39,243 nt of DNA. It comes from Ruminococcaceae bacterium UBA3753 (GTDB taxonomy: Bacteria > Bacillota > Clostridia > Oscillospirales > Acutalibacteraceae). Shown piece after piece: positions 1-8,583 of this stretch. Made by a program: the position numbers and the translations under genes. Under the pieces are notes generated by a model, which searched no databases, was not told the DNA's origin, and was given only the letters and a program-made list of their open reading frames with translations. Position 1 is the first letter of the stretch, and every line of letters begins with the position of its first letter. The stretch covers positions 1 through 39,243 of the forward strand of contig DFGJ01000026.1 in assembly GCA_002372375.1 (NCBI GenBank). Reading direction: 5' to 3'.

Positions 1-103
1 CTCGTTTTCCTTTGGGTCGGTGTCGCTTTCACGTTCACCTTTTTCTTCCTCGACTTCTCGCTCGTTTTCCTTTGGGTCGGTGTCGCTTTCACGTTTACCT
101 TTT
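1..103 (-). repeat. 60-bp direct repeat encoding 20-residue acidic repeats
   Basis: Bases 1-60 and 61-120 are nearly identical over their first ~50 bases and diverge from about 109. They encode two copies of an acidic 20-residue unit in frame in the left-edge protein. The array is cut by the window, so copy number is unknown. Confidence 0.85.
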
Positions 104-636
104 TCTTCATCATTACTGCTAACCTGATCGCTATTACAACGGCGCTGACTGGTACCATCGTGTTCAGTCACTTTATTTCCCTTTTTATACACTTTATAAA
201 GTAAAGCACTGCCAACCAAAGATGAAAACAACACGGGTGCCTCAAAAATAATTTTAGGGTTACGTTCTATAAAGGATTTTATGCTTTCTTTTATTTTGTT
301 TAAACTTGAATTTTTTTGCTGCTTTGTATGGGGGTTATTAATTTTTGAAATATCTTTGCTTATCGGAAATTTATTGCTTCCTTCACTTTTTTCGGGACAT
401 AAAGCACTGCCTTCCCAACTACTATTTTTTGCATCAAAACTAGCAGCATCTGACTCTTCAGCTAAGTTTATGTTTTTTGTTTCTCGATTTTTTATGTTTT
501 CTTTACTAAAAACATCTAATACATTTCTATTATTTTGAGCTTTGATACTATATTTTTGAGCACTGGTAACATTGGTAGAAAGAAAACTCAGGACTGTAGT
601 ACCGCATAAAGCGTTTAAGAACACCCTACTCTTCAT
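1..636 (-). CDS. Exported, membrane-anchored repeat protein, C-terminus beyond the window
   Basis: The frame is open for 212 codons from the ATG at 636 to the window edge, so the stop is missing. Residues 1-26 form a signal peptide (basic MKSR, hydrophobic core, cleavage after TSA). Residues 27-126 are polar and charged. Residues 129-149 are a hydrophobic segment flanked by lysines, a likely membrane anchor. From residue 177 an acidic 20-residue repeat starts (EEKGxRESDTDPKENEREVE), encoded by a 60-bp direct repeat at the window start, and it probably continues outside. An AGGTGG ribosome binding site lies 7 nt before this ATG. An in-frame ATG 7 codons upstream (657) also has a usable site, so the start may be 657. 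No family recognised. A surface or host-contact role is inferred only from export signal and repeats. Confidence 0.75.
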   Translation of the reverse strand, partial: MKSRVFLNALCGTTVLSFLSTNVTSAQKYSIKAQNNRNVLDVFSKENIKNRETKNINLAEESDAASFDAKNSSWEGSALCPEKSEGSNKFPISKDISKINNPHTKQQKNSSLNKIKESIKSFIERNPKIIFEAPVLFSSLVGSALLYKVYKKGNKVTEHDGTSQRRCNSDQVSSNDEEKGKRESDTDPKENEREVEEEKGERESDTDPKENE

Positions 637-691
637 GCCATCACCACCTAATTTCATGCAAACACCCTCTGTATTTTACCATAAATGCGTT

Positions 692-697
692 ATTATA
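692..697 (-). promoter_or_regulatory. Possible -10 box of the left-edge repeat protein gene
   Basis: The minus strand reads TATAAT here, about 35-60 bases upstream of the two candidate start codons of the left-edge gene. No convincing -35 box is visible at the normal distance, so this is tentative. Confidence 0.35.
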
Positions 698-1203
698 GCA
701 AATTTGAATGATTTACCATTTTGCTTTTGTTAGGTAATTACTAGTCGCGGCATTTGTTGTCATGATAAACACAAGGCAACACATAGAAAACGTTTGTTTA
801 AGATTTCAATAGTCGCGTGGAATCTAATTTGCAAATATAGACATGGCCTTCGGCTTATGGCGTTTTTATCAGTATTAGAATTACTTTTTGGACACACAAA
901 AACATAACTGTTTCACGCTCTCTAGATTTATTAGTGTGCAAAAATGCTAAAATAAAAATCCTATTTAGTTAAATGATTATATTTATAAATAAAAGCGAGC
1001 AAAAACAAATGTAGCGCATTTACGGTGCTTTCAAACGAATTATTTATAACGTAAATATAAAATCATCGATTGCTTAATCTTAATTTTAATAAACTTATAA
1101 TTTTTTTGAATAGATAGTTTTATTCTACATGTTTGTGGCAGAAAAGAAAATTGGGCTTTGCTCAAAAAAGATATATATAAATAAAATAAATTTTATAAAT
1201 TAG
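698..1203. other. AT-rich non-coding spacer
   Basis: About 500 bases between the divergent left-edge gene and the YxjI-type pseudogene. No open frame of useful length, RNA gene or strong inverted repeat is visible. Confidence 0.6.
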
Positions 1204-1231
1204 TTGACAATATATATAACTATCCTAGAAT
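1204..1231 (+). promoter_or_regulatory. Sigma-A type promoter of the YxjI-like gene
   Basis: A perfect -35 TTGACA (1204-1209), a 16-nt spacer and a -10 TAGAAT (1226-1231). It lies about 37 bases before the GTG start, with an AAAGGAG site at 1253-1259. The promoter seems intact although the gene behind it is broken. Confidence 0.75.
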
Positions 1232-1268
1232 TGGCATATCGAGCATTAGGAGAAAGGAGCATTTAACA

Positions 1269-1763
1269 GTGAAATTGCATATTGTAGGGAAAAATATTTT
1301 CTTTGCATAGAAAATTATATGTAAAAAATGAGAACGGCAAAAACATTTATAAAATATCTAGTAAAGTGTTTTCGGTTGGTCACAAAACGGTTATTTGTGC
1401 GACATCCGGGGAAAAAGTGGCTTATATTGAACAGAAATTGTTTCATCTTATGCCAACCTACAATGTTTTTTTGTTAACAATGAGTTTATATGCAGGATAA
1501 AAAGAAAATTTAATCTATTTAAAAGAAATTACACAATAGATAATAGCTACAAGTTGAAAGGTAATGTTATAGATTTAAACTTCGACTTGTATGACGTAAA
1601 AGATAAAAAAGTCGCCAGCACAAGAAAAAAATTTTTTTCTTTAGCGGAAAGGTACGAGATAGAGGTTGAAAATGAAAAAGATGCCTTGCTAGCTTTGGCA
1701 ATTGTTGTGGCAATATCAAATGATTGTTTTGACGAAACGTCGATTTTAAGTAGTTCTGTTTAA
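1269..1763 (+). pseudogene. LURP-one-related / YxjI family (Tubby C-like fold) gene broken by two compensating homopolymer indels
   Basis: Three frames join into one normal-length protein. The GTG at 1269 starts the first frame, which reaches a stop at 1308. Removing one A from the A5 run (1290-1294) continues into the second frame (KLYVKNENGKNIYKI, then VAYIEQKLFHLMPTYNVF). Adding one T to the T7 run (1466-1472) continues into the third (LKGNVIDLNFDLYD ... DALLALAIVVAI). The repaired product is about 164 residues. Its order matches the family: KxFSLG-like strands, an AYIEQKLF segment, the central LxGNVIDLxFDLYD strand, and the C-terminal YEIEVENEKDALLALAI helix. The family adopts a tubby/scramblase-like barrel; its bacterial function is poorly known. 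Promoter and ribosome site are intact, so the break is recent, is a sequencing or assembly error, or is bypassed by slippage. Confidence 0.8.
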
Positions 1764-1997
1764 AACGGTTAAGGTATACTCGCTAAAAACTTTTGATTTT
1801 GCATAGTGTTTATTTTTTAGGCTATAGTAAATGTTACTATTATTGGTAAGTAATAAAAAGAAATTCATTAGGTTTCGATTTTTGTAAATTTTCAGTAGTG
1901 AAACAGTTTATCTAGCTTAAGTGTAGATTTACCTTTTGTGTCGGTTAACCATTTGTGAATGTATTGGTCTTTTTCGCTGCTCAGAAAGGTTTTCTAA

Positions 1998-2040
1998 AAA
2001 AGCTAATTTGAATTTACTATGCAAATTAGCTTTTGCTATT
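1998..2040 (+). terminator. Intrinsic terminator after the YxjI-like gene
   Basis: A perfect 13-bp stem (1998-2010 with 2022-2034) around an 11-nt loop, ending in a T-rich stretch. The A-tract before the stem makes it potentially bidirectional. It separates the pseudogene from secG. Confidence 0.7.
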
Positions 2041-2142
2041 TTTGTAAATTTAAACAGAAGTTTTTATAGAATTGTAAATTAACTTCCAACATCCCCACGA
2101 ATAGTAAAATCCGAATGGAGTGGTGGTTTTATAAACTTAACG

Positions 2143-2171
2143 TTGCATTTTAGTATTTTCTATGTTAAAAT
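2143..2171 (+). promoter_or_regulatory. secG promoter
   Basis: -35 TTGCAT (2143-2148), 17-nt spacer, -10 TAAAAT (2166-2171), with a TG dinucleotide just before the -10. It sits about 50 bases upstream of the secG start. Confidence 0.6.
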
Positions 2172-2219
2172 CAGCAGATGAGTTAGCTTCAAAATAGTTA
2201 GGGAGAGGGGTGTAGGGTT

Positions 2220-2474
2220 GTGCCTACTTTGCAGATAGTTTTAGGGGTAGCTCTTATCGTTTTTTCTTTGTTAATTATTTTGGTAGTGTTATTGCAGGAG
2301 GGTCATCAGGGGAACGTTAAAGCTATAGCGGGTAGCCACGTGGCTGATACTTTCTATACACGCCACAGGGGTCGTTCCATTGATGCTTTTTTAGAGCGTT
2401 GGACTAAAATGATATCGGTTACTTTTTTTCTTTTAGTCGTAGCGACGAATGCCGTGCTGTTCTTTTTTAAATAA
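2220..2474 (+). CDS. secG: Preprotein translocase subunit SecG
   Basis: 84 residues, the usual SecG size (about 75-85). It has the family layout: a first membrane helix (residues 5-25), the conserved QEGHQGNVKAIAG loop matching the family's Q-x-G-x-x-x-G loop, a short cytoplasmic segment, and a second helix near the C-terminus. SecG joins SecY and SecE in the plasma-membrane channel and assists SecA-driven export. The start is GTG with a GGGAGAGGGG-type ribosome site about 10 nt upstream. No rnr or smpB follows, although these are common neighbours in Firmicutes. Confidence 0.92.
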   Translation: MPTLQIVLGVALIVFSLLIILVVLLQEGHQGNVKAIAGSHVADTFYTRHRGRSIDAFLERWTKMISVTFFLLVVATNAVLFFFK

Positions 2475-2623
2475 CGTAGTTCGAACGGCTGACGTTGTTC
2501 CATTTTGGTTTTATCTGTACGGGCAAATCGCGGAAAAAAACGGGAATAGTTTCGCGCTTGGATGGTAAGTATATTATCATAAAAGTTAGCATTGAGCTTT
2601 GTTCTCAATTATGAGAAAGGGTT

Positions 2624-2905
2624 ATGTCTGGTTTTATGAGCAATATAGTTAAGGCTTTTACAATGAACTTCGGGAAAAAAGAGAAGGCGAACGGTGTTAA
2701 TTTTGCCTCATTGAGGATATTAAAGGAAATACGAGCAGTTACGGCAGATTTGGCGTGCGCCGATGCATGGTTTGACTTCGAAGAGGATTCTGATATGCTT
2801 GAGTCTTGCATATACTATATAGAGAGCTTGCGTGCTCGGTATAGATGTCTCTTAAAAAAAGCCAGATCGAATAATGTTACAATTTCGCCAACCAATCACG
2901 TGTGA
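2624..2905 (+). CDS. yaaL: YaaL-type DUF2508 protein
   Basis: 93 residues, soluble and mostly helical. The central part (LRILKEIRAVTADLACADAW, then FDFEEDSDMLESCIYYIE, then RYRCLLKKAR) matches the DUF2508 pattern: an N-terminal helix, an acidic D-x-D-x-x-E turn, and a helix ending in Y-x-x-L-L-K-x-A-R. Biochemical role unknown. The family gene typically sits immediately before bofA, as here (29 nt gap), which supports the assignment. The N-terminus (about 25 residues) is longer than in Bacillus YaaL. Confidence 0.75.
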   Translation: MSGFMSNIVKAFTMNFGKKEKANGVNFASLRILKEIRAVTADLACADAWFDFEEDSDMLESCIYYIESLRARYRCLLKKARSNNVTISPTNHV

Positions 2906-2933
2906 TTTGGTATAAGGCGCTCGAGGTAGTTTT

Positions 2934-3197
2934 TTGACGTTTTCGTGTATAACATGTTTTGTTGCTGTCCTTGCTTTTTTTATTCTGAGTTTGCTATACT
3001 GGCTTTTGGGCCACAATAGACCATTTAAAGCCTGCTCAGAGAGTATTTTTGGTACCTTCGTATTTTGGTCACTTCTTAATTTAATGACTGCATTTGTTGG
3101 CTTTAAGATTCCAGTTAGCCTTTTATCGCTTGCTGTATCAGTTTTTTTGGGTGTTCCAGGAATTATTTCTTTGGTAGTTGCGAGGCTAATAGTCTAG
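2934..3197 (+). CDS. bofA: BofA family membrane protein (pro-sigma-K processing inhibitor family)
   Basis: 87 residues with two or three hydrophobic segments. The C-terminal region reads LLNLMTAFVGFKIPVSLLSLAVSVFLGVPGII, the diagnostic BofA pattern (LLN ... IPVN-like ... LGVPG). In Bacillus, BofA sits in the outer forespore membrane and inhibits the SpoIVFB protease. Homologues also occur in non-sporulating Clostridia, so it does not prove sporulation. Start is TTG with GAGGTAG a few bases upstream. It follows yaaL and precedes nrdR by 13 nt, so the three are probably co-transcribed. Confidence 0.85.
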   Translation: MTFSCITCFVAVLAFFILSLLYWLLGHNRPFKACSESIFGTFVFWSLLNLMTAFVGFKIPVSLLSLAVSVFLGVPGIISLVVARLIV

Positions 3198-3210
3198 GAG
3201 ATAATTTTTA

Positions 3211-3663
3211 ATGAAGTGTCCTTTTTGCAATTACTGTGAAAGCAGGGTAGTAGATTCGCGTGCTACTGAGAATGGAGAAAAAATCAAAAGAAGAAGAGAG
3301 TGTGTTTCCTGCAAACATAGATTCACGACGTTTGAGATTGTTGAAGAAACACCAATTTTTGTTGTAAAGAGGGACAATACCAGGGAAAGATTCAATAAAA
3401 CCAAGTTGTTGGAGGGATTTTTAAGAGCATGTGAGAAAAGACCCATTTCGATTGATATTTTGGAGGATGCAGTGAATGAGGTGGAAAAGAGGGTACGCAG
3501 TATAGGTGAGAAAGAAGTTCGGACTGAGTTAATAGGTGATTATTGTATGGAAAGCTTAAAAAAAATAGATGATGTTGCTTACATAAGGTTTGCTTCAGTT
3601 TATAGACAGTTCGATGCCGTGGAAAATTTTGTGAGAGAATTAGAATCTTTGAGAAATGTGTAA
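3211..3663 (+). CDS. nrdR: Transcriptional repressor NrdR
   Basis: 150 residues, the usual NrdR length. Residues 3-34 form the zinc ribbon (CPFC at 3-6, CVSC at 31-34). The motif RRRECVSCKHRFTTFE links it to an ATP-cone domain (about 49-139) that begins VVKRDNTRERFNKTKL. NrdR senses ATP/dATP and represses ribonucleotide reductase genes at NrdR boxes. No nrd genes are in the window, so its targets lie elsewhere. GGAG precedes the ATG at the usual distance. Confidence 0.96.
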   Translation: MKCPFCNYCESRVVDSRATENGEKIKRRRECVSCKHRFTTFEIVEETPIFVVKRDNTRERFNKTKLLEGFLRACEKRPISIDILEDAVNEVEKRVRSIGEKEVRTELIGDYCMESLKKIDDVAYIRFASVYRQFDAVENFVRELESLRNV

Positions 3664-4241
3664 TTTGTATGCACTTGTGTCTTAGTTGAGTGTTTGTCTG
3701 TCAATCTTTGAACTGAGTTGCTAATCAATTCTCGATCCAGAAATAGATTTTGTAGGAAAGCATCAATTTACAAGCTCAGTCAAAGGGGTGCTGATGTAGT
3801 TTAGGTAAACTTGTGTCTCTGTCGATACGGTTTAATATCATGATTGCAGACATTTGGTAGTTAAATGCCTATCCTAGTTTTTTATATGCTGCTTGCTTGA
3901 GGATTTTTGTTAATTCGTTTATTTGTCAAATAGTATAGAATAGAGTTGATTCTAAAATAAGTCATAGTTAAATGTGTGAATTTTTAAGTCGTGTGAGATT
4001 CTAGGAGTGTGTAAATAAATTGCGGAGTAAAGCTTAGTTGTTAGTTGTTAGTTGCTAACGTCTGGGTTTGTATCCTCTAGTATATGTAAACTCACTTAAA
4101 GTTGCTGGATAGTTTATATGGGGTGTGAGCCCTCCTCCTTGGTAAGTAAGTTGTTTTTTTGTGTTAATACTTGCTACGGGTTTCAAAGAACGGATGATAT
4201 GGAAGGTAAAACATACATCATGAAGATAAGTATAAATTAAA
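3664..4241. other. Non-coding spacer without recognised features
   Basis: 578 bases between nrdR and the cohesin-like gene. A short TTAGTTG run repeats three times near 4034-4056. A TATAAA-like box near 4231 could be a -10 for the next gene, but no matching -35 is clear. No RNA gene found. Confidence 0.5.
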
Positions 4242-4295
4242 ATGGATGTTGTTTTTATGATATGCGATGTGATAATTCTGAAGGAACACTGGCGA

Positions 4296-5387
4296 TTGAA
4301 AAATTGCTGTAAGTACTTCGCAAATTATTTTTTGAAAATATTCCTATTTATTGTAAATTTAGTTGCTGTTCAAGCATTTACGAGCTTAGCCGTAGCAAAT
4401 ACGCACCAGTTTTATCTGGAGAGTAGTAACAGTCACCCGGTTCGTGGTGAAGAGTTTTCATTAGTTTTTGGTGTCATTCCTTCAAGCGATGCGAATTTAT
4501 CTGTTTTTAGACTAAAAATAAATTTTGATCAAAGCGTATTAAAATATACTGGCATTTATTCGGATAACAATGTCCACGATTTTAAAACGAATCTTAGTGG
4601 TAATACTCTTAATGTTATTTTTTTAACAAGTGAAAAAGGTTTAGAGGTAAAAAAAAGTGTAAAAAGTGAGCTGTTAGAAATTAGTTTTAAAACTCTTTCT
4701 GGTGCACCGGCAGCAAAAACTGATGTTTATGCCGAAATAGATGGTATGGCAAACTATGATTTAGAAAGAATATATACTGCTAGCGATAGATTAAAGACGG
4801 AGATAATGATATCGGAAATTCCAAAGGTTAACTGTAATTTAAGATCCTTGACTGCAGAAAACTATACACTTTATCCTAGCTTTTCAGGAGATATTACCCA
4901 ATATAAAGTAACAGTACCTTCAAAAAAAGATGAATTGCTAATAAAAGCTGTACCTCAAGATCCTGATGCGAAAATAACAATAAATAAAACCTTACTTAAT
5001 AGTCCTGGTAGGACTACCGCCATAACTGTTACAGTATTAGGCTCAGACGAAAAAAGCAAAAAGTCATACAAAGTAACTGTAAATCGGTTAAAAGCATCGA
5101 TAGACAAAGATAATAGGTCGGCCAAGAATTTCAGTGGTTCAAAAACAACAAATAGTGGTAGCAAGGATTCAAATTTATATAGAAAGTCAGTAATTAAAAA
5201 TCAAATCTTTAAAACGGAAGAAGATAAAAACAATGAAAGTTGTTATTCTGTGTGTATTGTAAGAAATCATTTTAGATTATCTGTTTTTCTAGTAATAATT
5301 ATGATTTGTATGATAATTTTAGTACTTATAATGAGATCCAAAGATACAAAAAATCCAACGTTGGACCCAAAGGTCCCTATTAAATAG
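4296..5387 (+). CDS. Membrane-anchored exported protein with cohesin-like and cadherin-like beta-sandwich domains
   Basis: 363 residues from the TTG at 4296. An AAGGA site 10 nt upstream and a clean signal peptide (MKNCCKYF ... FTSLAVA) favour this over the ATG at 4242, which lies almost at a TATAAA box. Residues ~44-140 resemble a cohesin domain: PVRGEEFSL, then VFRLKINFDQSVLKYTGI, then NTLNVIFLTSEKG and LLEISFKTLSG. Residues ~180-265 fit the cadherin-like beta-sandwich family (LRSLTAENYTLYPSFSGDI, then KSYKVTVNR). A charged linker follows, then a membrane helix (~330-350) and a short basic tail. This is a typical extracytoplasmic adhesion layout in Clostridia; no dockerin or cellulosome gene is nearby, so the ligand is unknown. 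Confidence 0.7.
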   Translation: MKNCCKYFANYFLKIFLFIVNLVAVQAFTSLAVANTHQFYLESSNSHPVRGEEFSLVFGVIPSSDANLSVFRLKINFDQSVLKYTGIYSDNNVHDFKTNLSGNTLNVIFLTSEKGLEVKKSVKSELLEISFKTLSGAPAAKTDVYAEIDGMANYDLERIYTASDRLKTEIMISEIPKVNCNLRSLTAENYTLYPSFSGDITQYKVTVPSKKDELLIKAVPQDPDAKITINKTLLNSPGRTTAITVTVLGSDEKSKKSYKVTVNRLKASIDKDNRSAKNFSGSKTTNSGSKDSNLYRKSVIKNQIFKTEEDKNNESCYSVCIVRNHFRLSVFLVIIMICMIILVLIMRSKDTKNPTLDPKVPIK

Positions 5388-5564
5388 GTAAATGTATAAT
5401 TTATCAATTTCTTTAAATGAACATTACGCGAGAACCGGCAAAAAAATTGATAATTAGCGGAAAAATTGTGTTTATCACTTAAAAGACACACAGTGAACAC
5501 TGAAAAAAAGTTTTAAAACTTGCACACAGCGCTAAATTTGATGAACAAAAAGATGATTTTAAAG

Positions 5565-6310
5565 TAAATTGTAAAACTAGACCATTGTATGTGGAACCTT
5601 GTTTACGTGTTGCTGTACCGTCTATTTAAAACACGATAATTCTTAGTATGATTAAAATTAAATACTATATGACTAGAAATTGATGTCACTCATTGACTTT
5701 TTAAGAGTATACTACAAAATAGTTAGTGCAAAAATGATAAATTTAGAACTATAAAGTCTTAGAGGCATTTGAAAATAATTAAATCATGTAGTGAAAAGCA
5801 TGATCGACCCACATTATAATTCGAAAATAAAGCACAAAATCTGTCATTATATTTGGAACTTTATTTTAACAATGCTGTGCCATCTATTAAACCCTGCTAA
5901 TCCTTAGTACGATCAAAATTAAATACTATATGACTAGAAATTGATATCTCTCATTGACTTTTTAAGAGTATACTACAAAATAGTTAGTACAAAAATGATA
6001 AACTTAGAACTATAAAGTTTTAGAAACATCTGAAAATGATTAAACCATGTAGCGAAAAGTGTGATTGATTCACAGTGTAAATTGAAAATAAAACACAAAA
6101 CCTAGCTTTATATTTGGAACTTTATTTCAATCATGGTGTGCCATCTATTAAACCCTGCTAATCCTTAGTACGATCAAAATTAAATACTATATGACTAAAA
6201 ATTGATGTTACCCATTGACTTTTTAAGAGTATACTACAAAATAGTTAGTGCAAAAATTGATAAACGTAGAAAAACAAAATTTTAGTTACATTTGATAATA
6301 GCTAAAACTG
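5565..6310. repeat. ~261-bp tandem repeat, nearly three copies
   Basis: The block beginning AATACTATATGACTA occurs at 5661, 5922 and 6183, exactly 261 bases apart. Each copy continues with an ATTGACTTTTTAAGAGTATACTAC segment pattern and a TTTGGAAC/TTTATT segment. Copies differ by scattered substitutions, and the last decays after about 6255. No frame is conserved across copies. Each unit holds TTGACT and TATACT boxes, but only 9 bases apart, so they are not an obvious promoter. Confidence 0.85.
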
Positions 6311-6781
6311 TTAACAAGAAACATAATTCATCCGCTACCAAGCTACGCCAAAAATAAAACTGTCAGCCATAAGAACGTCCAGCATGACAAGTTGAGTCGA
6401 TAACAACACCGGTAACTTTTGGAACAATATTAGGTACGAAGGAACTGTATCTAAGTGCATTATCAAATGAAACTTTTCAGTTGGTAAATAAAAAAAAAAT
6501 ACTAAGCATAAGTCACTAAATAATTATAAACTTAGAAATATTAAAAACTCAAATCAGTACAGTCGCTAGCAATAAAATCACCTAACGTAACCCTATTCAA
6601 AAAATCAGCAACACACAAGGTCACACTGAACACTGGAGGGCCATTAAAACAATTACCTAACAGGAAACGACAGTGTAAAAGCGGAGGAATACAAAAAAGT
6701 CCACGAGGACAATAGACTCGCGGAAAATAAAAAAAGATAAAACAACACCAAACGAACGAACGCAGCTAAAAAGAAGACCCA
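6311..6781. other. AT-rich non-coding spacer downstream of the S6-SSB-S18 operon
   Basis: About 470 bases, adenine-rich on the plus strand. No terminator with a clear stem and T-run and no open frame was found. It is the convergent region between the cohesin-like gene and the 6782-7576 gene. Confidence 0.5.
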
Positions 6782-7561
6782 TCAACCTGATTTACTAGCA
6801 CTGAGAAACCTGGAAAGAAAAGACTTCCTTACCTTCTCTGGCTTAACTTTTTTATTTCTGTACTTATATCCAGCAAAAAACGCTTCCGACAGATCTTTGC
6901 TGAGTAATTTCTTTATTTTATCAATGACTTCAACCCCCTCAAGGGAATTTAATATCACCATCGTTATAGTCGATCGAACATCCATATTCCCATTTTCATA
7001 GAAATTATTTAGCACAGACACCAATTTTCTTAATTTACCTACATCATTTCCTTCAACTACCAAACTCAAAAACAGTGGCACAAACCTTTTTTTTACAAAA
7101 GTTACATACCTAAACCTAACATACTCTTTCTTTTCTTTTTTTGCTAAGTCCTTGAGTTCCGGGAAAGCAGTCATCAATCTGTTAAGAAAAAAGTGCAAAC
7201 CATCACTTTCGGCCCTCGCATTCAGATTACTCGCTTCCATACTAGTATGATCATCAGCTTTTGCGTCCAAAAAAAACTTGCAAAAATCATTGGCAATGTC
7301 TTCAGCATCTTTTTCATTACTAACCGAAGGATCAAAAAGCCATTCAGCCAACACACACTTTGTGTCTGCAACAAACTCATTTTCTTCATTTTTTGAAATT
7401 TTAGACAACTTAAACACATTACCAGCATACTCAACAATATAGCACAACAGTGATTTTTCAAACACAACCGAAGACTCGCCAGGGGCACTTACCCTAGTGA
7501 AGCCACGGCTCCCCAACACTTTACCCAACTTTTTAGCAATTATATTTAAGGCATTACTCAC
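6782..7561 (-). CDS. Uncharacterised cytoplasmic protein downstream of rpsR
   Basis: About 259 residues, no signal peptide or membrane helix. Not assigned to a family. An N-terminal alpha/beta part (GSRGFTRVSAPGESSVVFEK, YIVEYAGNVFKLSKI, VLAEWLFD) is followed by an acidic helical middle with a run of Asp/Glu, then a lysine-rich helical C-terminus (VRFRYVTFVKKRFVPLF ... KKVKPEKVRKSFLSRFL). It lies about 100 nt after rpsR on the same strand and may belong to the ribosomal operon. The longest frame begins with TTG at 7576. The GTG at 7561 has a GGAAAG site 7 nt upstream and is preferred. The basic tail and location suggest nucleic-acid or ribosome association, as inference only. Confidence 0.6.
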   Translation of the reverse strand: MSNALNIIAKKLGKVLGSRGFTRVSAPGESSVVFEKSLLCYIVEYAGNVFKLSKISKNEENEFVADTKCVLAEWLFDPSVSNEKDAEDIANDFCKFFLDAKADDHTSMEASNLNARAESDGLHFFLNRLMTAFPELKDLAKKEKKEYVRFRYVTFVKKRFVPLFLSLVVEGNDVGKLRKLVSVLNNFYENGNMDVRSTITMVILNSLEGVEVIDKIKKLLSKDLSEAFFAGYKYRNKKVKPEKVRKSFLSRFLSASKSG

Positions 7562-7660
7562 TACAACACTTTCCAAGCTAAAAACTCACATAACACTAGT
7601 ATACCAAAACACGAAAGACGTCAGCAAAAAAAGACAAAACCAACAGAAAGCAGGAGAATC

Positions 7661-8056
7661 TTAGCCATTACAATACGGCAACAACGCCATATATCTTGCC
7701 CTCTTTAAAGCAACAGCAAGCTCTCTTTGATGTTTAGCACAGGTACCGGCCGCCCGTCGCGAAAATATCTTGGAGCGCTCTGTTAAAAATTTAGAGAGCC
7801 TAGTCACATCCTTGTAGTCAATAAGATCCACTCCTTCCACACAAAATTCGCACACTTTACGCCTTCGTTTTCTAAAATTATTCCTTCTGTAACCCCCTTC
7901 ATTCGACACATAACCCTGATTCCTCTTAGCATGACCATAACTATAACTCCCCCTATAACCACTACCTGAAGGATTAGCCTTAGTCACCGATTGAGTACTA
8001 TTTGACGAAGAAGAATTTATCTCGGATCCCTGAATTTCTTCCCTAACATCTTCCAT
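7661..8056 (-). CDS. rpsR: 30S ribosomal protein S18 with a long N-terminal extension
   Basis: 131 residues, against the usual 70-90. The conserved core starts near residue 60: RKRRRKVCEFC, then IDYKDVTRLSKFLTERSKIFSRRAAGTCAKHQRELAVALKRARYMALLPY. The Cys pair CEFC and Cys in GTCAKHQ are retained, as in zinc-type S18. S18 binds S6 on the platform of the small subunit. Residues 1-58 are low-complexity Ser/Gly/Asn/Tyr-rich and look disordered. It ends the rpsF-ssb-rpsR operon. Confidence 0.96.
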   Translation of the reverse strand: MEDVREEIQGSEINSSSSNSTQSVTKANPSGSGYRGSYSYGHAKRNQGYVSNEGGYRRNNFRKRRRKVCEFCVEGVDLIDYKDVTRLSKFLTERSKIFSRRAAGTCAKHQRELAVALKRARYMALLPYCNG

Positions 8057-8100
8057 AAAAAAACCTCAAAAATAAAAATAAACAACAGGTAAAGAAAAAG

Positions 8101-8580
8101 TCAAAACGGCAAATCGTCATCATCTACAGGTAACTCAGTAAAATCAAGGTCACCAGACTGAAAGGAAGAATCCACAGCCTCAGATTTTGATGAAACGTTG
8201 CCCGCACCATCTTCTGGTGGTGAAACTACTGACCGAGACTCTGAAAAACTAGCTGTATCCTTCTTGCTCTCCGCAAAGTGTAAACGATCAGCCACAACCT
8301 CGAAAACTTTCCTATTTACCCCATTCTTATCCTGATAACTACGAGTTTGCAATACACCATCTACCGCAACCAACTGCCCCTTAGAAAAATACTTGGCAGC
8401 AAACTCCGCATTATTTCGCCACGCTACAACATCAATAAAGTCGGTGGACCTTTCCTCACCCTGCCTAGCAAAGTCTCTGTTAACCGCCAGAGTGAAACTA
8501 GTAACAGCAAGGCCTGTCGGAGTATGCCTCAACTCCGGCGACGCTACCAATCGACCCATAAGTACAACTTTATTCAGCAT
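8101..8580 (-). CDS. ssb: Single-stranded DNA-binding protein
   Basis: 159 residues. An OB fold occupies residues 1-108 (MLNKVVLMGRLVASPELRHT, then SFTLAVNR, FIDVVAWRNNAE, YFSKGQLVAVDGVLQTRSY). A Ser/Asp-rich linker and the acidic tail DDDDLPF follow; this tail recruits replication and repair proteins. SSB coats single-stranded DNA as a tetramer. The gene lies 3 nt after rpsF and 44 nt before rpsR, the standard order in Firmicutes. Confidence 0.97.
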   Translation of the reverse strand: MLNKVVLMGRLVASPELRHTPTGLAVTSFTLAVNRDFARQGEERSTDFIDVVAWRNNAEFAAKYFSKGQLVAVDGVLQTRSYQDKNGVNRKVFEVVADRLHFAESKKDTASFSESRSVVSPPEDGAGNVSSKSEAVDSSFQSGDLDFTELPVDDDDLPF

Positions 8581-8583
8581 AAA

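Noticed and set aside
281..538. Plus-strand open frame of 85 codons
   Set aside because: It is antisense to the left-edge exported protein, whose frame has a signal peptide and repeats.
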